NCBI GenBank assembly: GCA_949450265.1
Contig: CASTMW010000011.1
Coordinates: 1-25,560 of the forward strand
DNA: 25,560 nucleotides
Reading direction: 5' to 3'
DNA from: an uncultured Eggerthellaceae bacterium
GTDB taxonomy: Bacteria; Actinomycetota; Coriobacteriia; Coriobacteriales; Eggerthellaceae
In this document: piece after piece, positions 8,593 to 16,319 of the stretch
Layout of the letters: every line of letters begins with the position of its first letter
Numbering within the stretch: the first letter of the stretch is position 1
Notes under the pieces: generated by a model
Told to the model about the DNA's origin: nothing
Database searches by the model: none
Seen by the model: only the letters and a program-made list of their open reading frames with translations
Position numbers and translations under genes: made by a program

Positions 8593-9537
8593 CAGCCCCG
8601 ATCCTCTCCCTCGGTGCCGCCTGCAGTCCCCTCCGAACGCGCGCCCGCATCCGCGCTGGCGCTGGATGATGCCGACGATGATGCCGAGCTGCTCTGACGG
8701 GGCGTCACATCCACGCCCGTTGCGTCGAAGACGACCATGACCTCTTCGAGCGCGCCGGCGCTCTCGTTGGGAGAAACGTAGATGGTGCGCGACCCGTCAC
8801 CCGCCGAGCCCTCTATGCGCACGATGGTGCCGATCAGCAGGCCCTTCACGTAGCTGCCGCCAAGACCGCTGGTCAGCACCACATCGCCCACCTTCGCCTC
8901 GGCATCAGCCTCTAAGTTCTGCAAGGTCAGCTGTCCGGAAAGGGACCCGCGCACGATGCCCTCGGCACGGCTTGACTGTATGATGGCCGCCGCCCCCGAC
9001 TGCGGGTCGCTCAGCAGGCGCACCGTGGCCGACCCGGGCTGCACCGCGATCACCTGGCCCACTACCCCGGACGGGCCCACCACCGTCAGGCCGGTCTCCA
9101 CGCCTTCCGCGCTGCCCACATCGATGGTCACGGTCTGGTTCCACGCATCGGTCGAGCGACCGATCACGCGCCCGCTGACCCCTTCGATCGCATAGGTCTC
9201 CTTGAGCCCCAGCAAACCTTGGAGCCGCTCGGCCTCCAAGCGGTATTCCTCGCTCTGCGTAAGAAGCTCGGTCAGCTCGGCGTTGCGCTGGCGCAGGGCC
9301 GACAAGGTCTCTTCGCTGGCCCCAGAATCGGCAGCAGCGGTACCGGCATCCTCAGCCATCGCACCTGCCGACGACCCCACCACGCCCAACGGCGCCAGCA
9401 CGGCATGGGCGCCCGACTGGCCCGTTCTCTCCTTCATTGGAATACAAGGTCATCAGCACCACGGAGGCCACCACGGCCACCGCCAGAAGAGCCCTGGTAA
9501 GGCCGATCGGCCGCGCGTCTTGGAAATTGAGCCCCAT
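8592..9537 (-). pseudogene. mreC: Rod-shape-determining protein MreC, frameshifted by one base
   Basis: MreC is a membrane-anchored scaffold that bridges MreB to PBP2 and RodA on the outer face. The gene starts at the ATG at 9537, 15 bases after the mreB stop. This frame encodes MGLNFQDARPIGLTRALLA and the membrane anchor down to NEGENGPVG, then runs into an early stop near 9352. The rest of MreC (AHAVLAPLGVVG onward, a coiled coil near residues 45-75 and the beta-barrel domain with GRVIGRSTDAWNQT and VVLTSGLGGSYVKG) lies in a second frame ending at 8592. The total length of 946 bases is one more than a multiple of three. Removing one base at about 9411-9417, for example one G of the coding-strand GGG, joins the frames seamlessly into about 314 residues. 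The downstream frame alone lacks the anchor and a good ribosome site. Sequencing error or true mutation cannot be told apart here. The C-terminal 30 residues are Ser/Ala-rich. Confidence 0.9.
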
Positions 9538-9552
9538 GACCGCCGAGCGCGC

Positions 9553-10608
9553 CTACTTGGAACGCATCAGGGTCTGGCGCAATGCCGTGGGCGTTTCCAG
9601 CACCTTCAAGCAGCCGGATACCACGTTGGTCAGGGCCGTTTCGCTGACCCAGACCGGGATCTCAAGCTGGTCGGTCAGATAACGATCGAGGCCCGAGAGC
9701 AGGCCGCCGCCACCCGTCAGCAGGATGCCGTTCTGGATGATGTCGCTGGCCAGGTCGGGGTTGGTGGTCTTGAACGTATCCTTGATGTGCAGCACCATCT
9801 CTTCGATGGGCGCCTGCAGCGCCGCGCGCACATCTTCGGATTGGATGGTGACCTCTTTGGGCTGCTCGGTATAGACATCCTGGCCCGATATGATCATGTC
9901 GCGCTCGCGGCCGTCCTCGAAGGGGAGCACGCTGCCGATCTTGATCTTGATGACCTCGGCCGTGCGCTCGCCGATCTTGATGCCCAGCAGATCGCGCAGG
10001 TGCATGGCGATGGCCTCGTCGAGCCGATTGCCCGCCAGGCGCAGAGACGACGATGACACGATGCCGCCAAGCGATATGACCGCCACTTCCGTGGTGCCAC
10101 CGCCGATATCCACCACCATGCTGCCCGTAGGCTCGGTGACCGGCAGATCGGCGCCCATCGCTGCGGCCATGGGCTCTTCGATCAGATACGCTTGCCGCGC
10201 GCCTGCCTGGATGGCGGCCTCGAACACCGCGCGCTTCTCCACGCTGGTGGCGCCGCACGGGATGCAGATGACGATGCGCGGCTTGGCCTGCCACGGATAC
10301 TTGCGATCGGATGCCTTGCTGATGAAGGCGGAGAGCATGGCTTCGGTGACGTCGTAGTCAGCGATGACGCCATCCTTCAGCGGATGTTCGGCGCTGAACG
10401 CATCCGGCGTGTGGTTGATCATGTTCTTCGCTTCATGACCGACGGCCAGCACCCGGTGCGTGCTCTTCTCTATAGCTACCACGGACGGCTCGTTGATGAC
10501 GATGCCCTCCCCGGTTATGGCGACCAGCGTGTTGGCAGTACCCAGGTCGATGGCCATATCCATCCCCACGCTGCCGCCCATGTTCGCTAGCTTATCGAAT
10601 ATCGACAT
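9553..10608 (-). CDS. mreB: Rod-shape-determining actin homologue MreB
   Basis: A 351-residue actin-fold ATPase that forms membrane-bound filaments guiding lateral wall synthesis. The phosphate and nucleotide-binding motifs are intact: IDLGTANTLV near residue 20, VVDIGGGTTEVAVIS near 165, EEPMAAAMG before it, and LLTGGGGLLSG near 300. Length and end-to-end similarity fit the family. A purine-rich AAGGGGAG lies about 9 bases before the ATG. The gene is first in the elongasome operon, 92 bases after xerD. A -10-like TAAAAT lies on the minus strand at 10659-10664 without a clear -35, so an internal promoter is possible but unproven. Confidence 0.97.
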   Translation of the reverse strand: MSIFDKLANMGGSVGMDMAIDLGTANTLVAITGEGIVINEPSVVAIEKSTHRVLAVGHEAKNMINHTPDAFSAEHPLKDGVIADYDVTEAMLSAFISKASDRKYPWQAKPRIVICIPCGATSVEKRAVFEAAIQAGARQAYLIEEPMAAAMGADLPVTEPTGSMVVDIGGGTTEVAVISLGGIVSSSSLRLAGNRLDEAIAMHLRDLLGIKIGERTAEVIKIKIGSVLPFEDGRERDMIISGQDVYTEQPKEVTIQSEDVRAALQAPIEEMVLHIKDTFKTTNPDLASDIIQNGILLTGGGGLLSGLDRYLTDQLEIPVWVSETALTNVVSGCLKVLETPTALRQTLMRSK

Positions 10609-10700
10609 AGAGGAAATCTCCCCTTCGCGTTTCCGTCACAAAATGGATGTGAACTGCGATTTTACCATAGGATGCCCGCATACCAGCCCGTTTGCGCATT

Positions 10701-11681
10701 TTATGGAGAGGACGGCCCATCCTCGGTCCTGGGCGCTTCCGTTTGCGAAGAGCGCTTCGCGGGCTTCTTCGCGCGCGGATGCGCTGCCAGGTATTCCTCG
10801 CGCAGATGCGAGCGATCGACATGCGTGTATATCTGGGTGGTGGAGATGTCGGAATGACCGAGCATCTCCTGGATGGCCCGCAGATCGGCACCGCCTTCCA
10901 ACATGTGCGTGGCGAAGGAATGGCGCAGCGTGTGGGGATGCAGCTTCTCGATGCCCACGCTCGCGCCCGCGCGGGCGGTGATGGCGTGGATGCCCTGGCG
11001 CGTCAGGCGGCCACCCCGGCAGTTCAGGAACACCGCGCCCGCATCACCTGGCTTGAGCGTCTTCGCCTTCATACTGAGCGTCGCCCGGCCCTCGTCAAGG
11101 TAGCGTCGCAGCGCTCGGTCAGCAGCGCCGCCGATGGGCGTGATGCGCTCCTTGCTCCCCTTGCCGAACACGCGCATGAACCCATCGTCAAGGAAGAGGT
11201 CGGACAGATCCAGCTTCACCGCCTCGCTCACGCGCAAACCGCAGCCGTACATCGTCTCAAGGAGCGCCCGGTCGCGCAGGCCGGCCGGTGAAGGATCGTC
11301 CTGTAGGTCGAGCAACCGCCCTACCTGATCGATGGTCAGCACATCGGGCAGTCGGTCCGGCATCTTCGGAAGCGGCGCGCCGCGCGCCGGATCGCTTGCT
11401 GCAAGGTCCTCCCGCACCGCGAACCTATGAAGGGCGCGCACCGCCGCCATGCGGCGCTTGCAGGTTGCCGGAGCATAGCCTTGCTCCATGATGGAGCGCT
11501 CGAAGGAGAGCACGGCCGCGCGGTCCACCTTCCCCACCTCAGAGATGCCAAGGCTTGCCAGATGCTCTTCATAGAGCCGCAGATCGCGCTCGTAGTTCTC
11601 CACCGTGAGCGGGCTGGCGCCGCGCTCGACGCGCAGATGCGCAAGGTATTCCTCTATGAGCTCCTGCGTTCGCATGCCCAC
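10701..11681 (-). CDS. xerD: Site-specific tyrosine recombinase XerD
   Basis: A tyrosine recombinase of 326 residues that resolves chromosome dimers at dif, normally with XerC. The N-terminal SAM-like core-binding domain covers about residues 5-90. The catalytic residues R150 (CGLRVSE), K174, H250 and R253 (HTLRH), H276 (LGHSDIS) and Y285 (TTQIYTHVD) are all present. The start is either the GTG at 11681 or the ATG two codons later at 11675; neither has a strong ribosome site. The last 25 residues form a basic, Ser/Pro-rich tail beyond the usual end. It lies 29 bases after pyrG, a genomic position typical of a housekeeping XerD rather than of a mobile-element integrase. XerC or a single-recombinase system cannot be fully excluded. 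Confidence 0.9.
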   Translation of the reverse strand: MGMRTQELIEEYLAHLRVERGASPLTVENYERDLRLYEEHLASLGISEVGKVDRAAVLSFERSIMEQGYAPATCKRRMAAVRALHRFAVREDLAASDPARGAPLPKMPDRLPDVLTIDQVGRLLDLQDDPSPAGLRDRALLETMYGCGLRVSEAVKLDLSDLFLDDGFMRVFGKGSKERITPIGGAADRALRRYLDEGRATLSMKAKTLKPGDAGAVFLNCRGGRLTRQGIHAITARAGASVGIEKLHPHTLRHSFATHMLEGGADLRAIQEMLGHSDISTTQIYTHVDRSHLREEYLAAHPRAKKPAKRSSQTEAPRTEDGPSSP

Positions 11682-11710
11682 TATAGTAGCGAAAATGCGT
11701 CAAGCAGGGA

Positions 11711-13339
11711 TTACGCGATGGCAGCGGCCACGAAATCACGGAACAGCGGATGCGGGCGATGCGGGCGGCTCTTGAACTCCGGATGGCCTTGGCTTGCCAC
11801 GAACCATGGATGGTCGGCAAGCTCGACCATCTCCACGAGGCGCTCGTCAGGCGAGAGCCCACTGATGACCAGCCCAGCGGCGCACAGCGCATCGCGGTAG
11901 GCGTTGTTCACCTCGAAGCGGTGCCGATGCCGCTCGTACACCAGGTTCTGGCCATAGGCCGCGAAGGCCTTGGTCCCCTCCACCACCTTGCACGGATAGG
12001 CGCCGAGGCGCATGGTGCCACCCTTGTCCTCCACATCCTCCTGCTCGGGCATAAGGTCGATCACGCATGGCGGCGAAGCACCATCGACACCGTCGCGCAC
12101 CTCGCCTGCTGCCTCATCGGCGAACTCAGCCGACGTGGCGCCCGCAAGCCCGCACGCATCGCGCGCGAACGCGCAGACCGCCGCTTGCAATCCCAGGCAT
12201 ATCCCCAGATACGGCGTGTTCGTCTGGCGAGCGTAGCGCGCGGCCGCTATCTTCCCCTCGAACGCCCGCTGCCCGAAGCCGCCGGGCACCAGCACCCCAT
12301 CCATCTCACCCAGAAGCGCCTGGGAGGTATCGTCGGTGAGCTCTTCGCCATCGACCAAATGCACCCGCACCTGCACGCCATTCGCTACGCCTGCATGCCC
12401 CAGCGCCTCCACAACGCTCAGGTACGCATCGGGCAGGCTGACGTATTTACCCACCACCGCGATGTCCACCGCACCTTCGCAGTGTGCAGCCGCATCCAGA
12501 TATCCGCGCAGGTCGGTCAGGTCGGCGCGATGCGGCGAGAGCCCCATGCGATTGAGCACCATAGCGTCGAAGCCCTGTTCATACAGACCGATGGGCACCT
12601 CGTAGATGCTCGGGGCATCCACGCACGCCAGCACCTCTTCAGGGCTCACATCGCAGAACAGCGCGATCTTCGCGCGCACCTCGTCTGATATCTCGTGGTC
12701 GGAGCGGCAGACGATGAAGTCCGGCTGCACGCCGATCTGCCGCAGCTCCTTCACGCTGTGCTGGGTGGGCTTGGTCTTCACCTCGTGCGCCGCTGCGATA
12801 TAAGGTACCAACGTCACGTGCACGAACAGCACCTCGCCCGGCGCCTTCTCCATCTTGAACTGCCGGGCGGCCTCGATGAAGGGCAATCCCTCGATGTCCC
12901 CGATGGTGCCCCCGATCTCGGTGATCACGATGTCGGCACCCGACTGCTCGGCAGCACGGCGCAGCCGCTCTTTGATGGCTTCGGTCACATGCGGGATCAC
13001 CTGCACGGTGCCGCCCAGGAAATCCCCCCGCCGCTCGCGGCTGATCAGCGTCTGGTAGATGCTGCCCTGCGTGAAGTTGCTCTCGCGCGTCAGGTTTTCG
13101 TCGATGAAGCGCTCGTAGTGTCCTAGATCCAGATCGCCCTCATGGCCATCCTCGGTGACGAACACCTCGCCGTGCTGGAACGGGCTCATGGTGCCCGGGT
13201 CCACGTTGAGGTACGGATCCATCTTCTGCATGGTCACCTTGTAGCCGCGCGCCTTCAACAGGTGTCCCAGGCTGGCCGCTGTGATGCCCTTGCCCAGCGA
13301 GGACACCACCCCGCCGGTCACGAAGATGTGCTTTGCCAT
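11711..13339 (-). CDS. pyrG: CTP synthase
   Basis: A protein of 542 residues that makes CTP from UTP, ATP and glutamine in the cytosol. The ATG at 13339 (MAKHIFVTGGVVSSLGKG) is chosen over upstream codons because it matches the invariant N-terminus and has GGGAGGA about 6 bases before it. The synthetase domain covers about residues 1-270, with the P-loop at SSLGKG and EIGGTIGDIE at 141-150. The class I glutamine amidotransferase domain follows, with catalytic C381 in LGICLGLQ and the H519/E521 pair in GHPEFKSRP. A stretch near 405-424 is longer than in many homologues. It is first of the minus-strand run leading to xerD and the rod operon. Confidence 0.97.
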   Translation of the reverse strand: MAKHIFVTGGVVSSLGKGITAASLGHLLKARGYKVTMQKMDPYLNVDPGTMSPFQHGEVFVTEDGHEGDLDLGHYERFIDENLTRESNFTQGSIYQTLISRERRGDFLGGTVQVIPHVTEAIKERLRRAAEQSGADIVITEIGGTIGDIEGLPFIEAARQFKMEKAPGEVLFVHVTLVPYIAAAHEVKTKPTQHSVKELRQIGVQPDFIVCRSDHEISDEVRAKIALFCDVSPEEVLACVDAPSIYEVPIGLYEQGFDAMVLNRMGLSPHRADLTDLRGYLDAAAHCEGAVDIAVVGKYVSLPDAYLSVVEALGHAGVANGVQVRVHLVDGEELTDDTSQALLGEMDGVLVPGGFGQRAFEGKIAAARYARQTNTPYLGICLGLQAAVCAFARDACGLAGATSAEFADEAAGEVRDGVDGASPPCVIDLMPEQEDVEDKGGTMRLGAYPCKVVEGTKAFAAYGQNLVYERHRHRFEVNNAYRDALCAAGLVISGLSPDERLVEMVELADHPWFVASQGHPEFKSRPHRPHPLFRDFVAAAIA

Positions 13340-13538
13340 GAACCGTCCTCCCGCCTTGCAGCAACGCCGCTGCCCTGTGCTCGCACGCGTGCTCTGCGCT
13401 ATACTCTCATCAGTTTGTTGCGTGGATGTTAAGAGGTCGGCAAAATCCAACACGAATGCCGCAATGCCGCTTCTTCTCCAGCGCGAAAGCCGTCATGGAT
13501 GGCCAAAAGCGGCCGCTTATTCGATCACAGGAGATGCC

Positions 13539-14976
13539 ATGCGCGAAGGTTTCGACAACGCCACCTACATCCAGATGCAAGCCGAGCGCATCCGCGAGCG
13601 CATCGGTCAGTTCGGCGGCAAGCTCTATCTGGAATTCGGCGGCAAGATCTTCGACGACCTGCACGCCAGCCGCGTGCTGCCCGGCTTCGAGCCCGACAGC
13701 AAGATACGCATGCTGCAAAGCATGGCCGACGATGTGGAGATCCTCATCACGGTGAACGCCAGCCACATCGAGAAGAGCAAGAAGCGCGGGGATCTGGGCA
13801 TCACCTACGACGAGGACGTGCTGCGTTTGATGGATGTGCTGCGCGACATGGGCTTTTTGGTCAGCACCGTGGTCATCACCCACTACGCCAACCAACCCTC
13901 GGTGGATGCCTTCCGCCATCGCGGGCTATCCGTTCGACATCGACCACATCGCCAGCGAAGAGGGCTTCGGCAAGAACGACTACGTGGAAACGAAGCGCCC
14001 GCTGGTGGTGGTCACCGCACCAGGGCCCGGCTCGGGCAAGATGGCCACCTGCCTCAGCCAGATCTACCACGAGCACCAGCGCGGCATCCGCGCAGGCTAT
14101 GCGAAGTACGAGACGTTCCCCATCTGGAACCTGCCGCTGCAACATCCGGTGAACATCGCCTACGAAGCGGCCACGGTGGATCTGGACGACTACAACGCCA
14201 TCGACCCGTTCCATCTGGAAGCCTACGGCGAGACCACGGTGAACTACAACCGCGACATCGAGATTTTCCCCGTGCTGAAGACCATGATGGAACGCATCAT
14301 GGGCACCAGCCCCTACCAAAGCCCCACCGATATGGGTGTCAACATGGCCGGATACGCCATCGTCGATGATGAGGCCGTGCGCGAAGCGGCCAACCTGGAG
14401 ATCATGCGCCGCTACTTCAAGCAAGCGGTGGAGGTGAAGGAGACAGGCGCGGGCGAAGAGGCACTGAAGAAGCTAGAGGTGCTGATGAACCAATCGGGCA
14501 TCAGCACGACCGACTTCCCCGCCCGCAGCGCCGCGTTGCTGAAAGAGGAGATGACCGGCGGCCCGGCGGGCGCCATGGTGCTGCCCGACGGCACGGTGGT
14601 CACCGGCAAGACCTCGAACCTGCTAGGCGCCGCCTCAAGCCTTCTGATGAACGCGCTGAAGTCCCTGGCCAACATCCACGACGACATCGACGTCATCACC
14701 GACGAGGCCATCGAGCCGATCTGTCACTTGAAGATAGACCATCTGCACAGTCGCAACCCGCGCCTGCATTCCGACGAGACGCTCATTGCGCTATCCATCT
14801 CCAGCGTCACCGAGCCTTTGGCCGAACGCCTGATCGAGCATGTGGACGACCTGCGCGGCTGCGACGCGTTCTTCAGCGTCATCATCAGCCCCACCGACCA
14901 GAAGCTCTATCGCACGCTGGGCATCAATCTGTGCTGCGAGCCGAAGTACGAGCAGCATCGCTACTACCACAAGTAG
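13539..14976 (+). pseudogene. DUF1846-family protein, broken by a deletion and frameshift
   Basis: The start ATG at 13539 (MREGFDNATYIQMQAERIR) has CAGGAG 5 bases upstream. The first frame matches the DUF1846 family through LYLEFGGKIFDDLHASRVLP and TVVITHYANQPSVDAFR. It then loses homology after about position 13916. From about 13924 the frame shifted by +1 resumes with GYPFDIDHIASEEGFGKNDY and continues through VTAPGPGSGKMATCLSQIYH, the FETFPIWNLP-like region, DPFHLEAYGETTVNYNRDIE and IDHLHSRNPRLHSDE to the stop at 14976. Family members, as I recall them, have about 17 residues between DAFR and GYP; only 7 bases separate them here. About 44 bases therefore seem missing, which also explains the frame change. 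A restored gene would encode about 493 residues, the usual length. Function of the family is unknown. The gene is divergent from pyrG. Confidence 0.88.
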
Positions 14977-14980
14977 CACC

Positions 14981-15352
14981 ATGGGAACCTGGTGGGACAG
15001 CCTCTGCGACCGTTGCGGGCGCTGCTGCTTCGAGCGCACGATGGATGACGATGGCGAGGTGATCATCGACTATGCGGCGCCGTGCGAGTTCCTCGACCCC
15101 GACACGCGCCTGTGCACCGTCTACGACCATCGCTTCGAGACGTGTGAGCGCTGCGGGCACGTGAGCCTGTGGACGGCGCTGGCCGATCCGCTGCTGCCCG
15201 AGGGATGCGCCTATGCGCGCCGCTTCCGTCCGTGGCGCCGCGAACGGCCGCTCGACGATGCGTTATATGAGGAAGCGCTGCGCGAGGATACGCCATCCGA
15301 CGATGCCCCACCGGAAGGCGCTTCGCCAAACGATGGGCCGCCCACCCTATGA
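14981..15352 (+). CDS. YcgN/YkgJ-type cysteine-cluster protein
   Basis: A small protein of 123 residues starting at the ATG at 14981, 4 bases after the DUF1846 stop; the two are probably co-transcribed. WDSLCDRCGRCCFE (residues 5-18) is the CxxCxxCC-type cluster of the YcgN (UPF0260) and YkgJ families. Further cysteines occur in APCEFLDPDTRLCTVYDHR, FETCERCGH and LLPEGCAYARRFRPW, the layout seen in YcgN. These proteins probably bind zinc or an Fe-S cluster; their biochemical role is not known. The C-terminal 25 residues are acidic and Pro/Asp-rich, beyond the conserved part. The last 6 bases overlap the end of the convergent NAD kinase gene. Confidence 0.85.
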   Translation: MGTWWDSLCDRCGRCCFERTMDDDGEVIIDYAAPCEFLDPDTRLCTVYDHRFETCERCGHVSLWTALADPLLPEGCAYARRFRPWRRERPLDDALYEEALREDTPSDDAPPEGASPNDGPPTL

Positions 15353-16243
15353 CGCGAAGAACGTGCGCGCGGCGTATTCGTAGAAATGGTCGGCCTCAGC
15401 ATAGAGCAGGATCGTCGGTTGCGCCCCCCGGCTCACGTAGATGCACCGGATCGGGCCTGCCAGCGTCAGAAGGTCCCCATCGGTGAAGACGGTGGCCGCC
15501 TCAGCATCGGCAGGGCGCACGGGCCGCACGCAGACCACATCGTTAGGATCGCTCAAAACGCCTCGCGCGCTCAGCGTATGCGGCGCGATGGGCTGCGTGA
15601 TCAGCCCGGTGAAGCTGGGCGCCACCAAAGGACCGCCCGCTGCCAGCGCATAGGCCGTGGAGCCCGTGGCGCTTGCCACCACGATGCCATCTCCCCCGAA
15701 GTCGCCGATATGGCTTCCTCCGATGTCCAAGCCGAACTGCAACGTGCGTCCCATGGCACCGCGCGTCACTGCGAACTCGTTCAGCGCAAAGAAGCGCTGG
15801 GGGTCGCTGCCCGTCTCCGCTTCGTCGCTATACGGGTCGCGCTGCCCTTCGCACACGATGCACGCTTCCAGGTTCGTCCGGCGCTGCACCAACAGCTCGC
15901 CCGCCAGCGCGCGAGAGGTCAGCTCCACCACACCGGCCGCGGCATCGTTGGCCAAGAAGCCCAAGTGCCCGAAGTTGATGCCCAAGATGGGCGTCTCGGT
16001 GCCCGCCAGTAAGCGCGCTGTGCGCAGGATGGTGCCATCGCCACCCAGCACCACCGCCAGCTGCGCCCCGCGCACCCGGTCGCGCGCGGGCAGATGCCCG
16101 CTCTGGGCGAACTCGGGGCAGTACAGCTCATCAGAGGACACATGCTCGCATTCCACGCCTTGCGACATGAAGTACGCTGTCAGCAACATAGCGGCATCCG
16201 CCGCTTCGCGGTTGTTGCTGTTCTGAACGATCAATGCGCGCAT
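15347..16243 (-). CDS. nadK: NAD kinase
   Basis: A protein of 298 residues that phosphorylates NAD to NADP in the cytosol. The diagnostic motifs are in order: GGDGT at 67-71, LGINFGHLGFL at 87-97, the NE pair at 155-156 and SATGSTAYALAAGGP at 191-205. Near residues 133-148 an insertion of polar, acidic sequence occurs. The start ATG at 16243 has AAGGGA upstream. It is divergent from murJ and converges on the cysteine-cluster gene with a 6-base overlap of the 3' ends. Confidence 0.96.
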   Translation of the reverse strand: MRALIVQNSNNREAADAAMLLTAYFMSQGVECEHVSSDELYCPEFAQSGHLPARDRVRGAQLAVVLGGDGTILRTARLLAGTETPILGINFGHLGFLANDAAAGVVELTSRALAGELLVQRRTNLEACIVCEGQRDPYSDEAETGSDPQRFFALNEFAVTRGAMGRTLQFGLDIGGSHIGDFGGDGIVVASATGSTAYALAAGGPLVAPSFTGLITQPIAPHTLSARGVLSDPNDVVCVRPVRPADAEAATVFTDGDLLTLAGPIRCIYVSRGAQPTILLYAEADHFYEYAARTFFAS

Positions 16244-16269
16244 GGCTTTCCCTTCGTCGATATGTGCCC

Positions 16270-16275
16270 ATTATA
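16270..16275 (-). promoter_or_regulatory. Candidate -10 element for nadK
   Basis: A perfect TATAAT lies on the minus strand 26 bases before the nadK start. No convincing -35 hexamer is present at 16-18 bases spacing, so this is a tentative promoter call in the short nadK-murJ divergent region. Confidence 0.4.
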
Positions 16276-16319
16276 CGGCTCCCGCAGCGCATCGCCGCCG
16301 CTCGGGTATCATATGCACC

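Noticed and set aside
8592..9437. A 281-residue MreC without membrane anchor, starting at the ATG at 9437
   Set aside because: There is no ribosome site, and the anchor is encoded in the adjoining frame just upstream. A frameshifted full-length gene fits better.
9405..9437. Programmed ribosomal frameshifting in mreC
   Set aside because: No slippery heptamer, stimulatory Shine-Dalgarno-like site or stable downstream hairpin was evident, and mreC is not known for recoding.
13340..13538. A riboswitch or attenuator in the divergent pyrG/DUF1846 intergenic region
   Set aside because: I see only a 10-base palindrome (GCACGCGTGC) and a TATACT without a -35 partner; nothing matches a known leader element.
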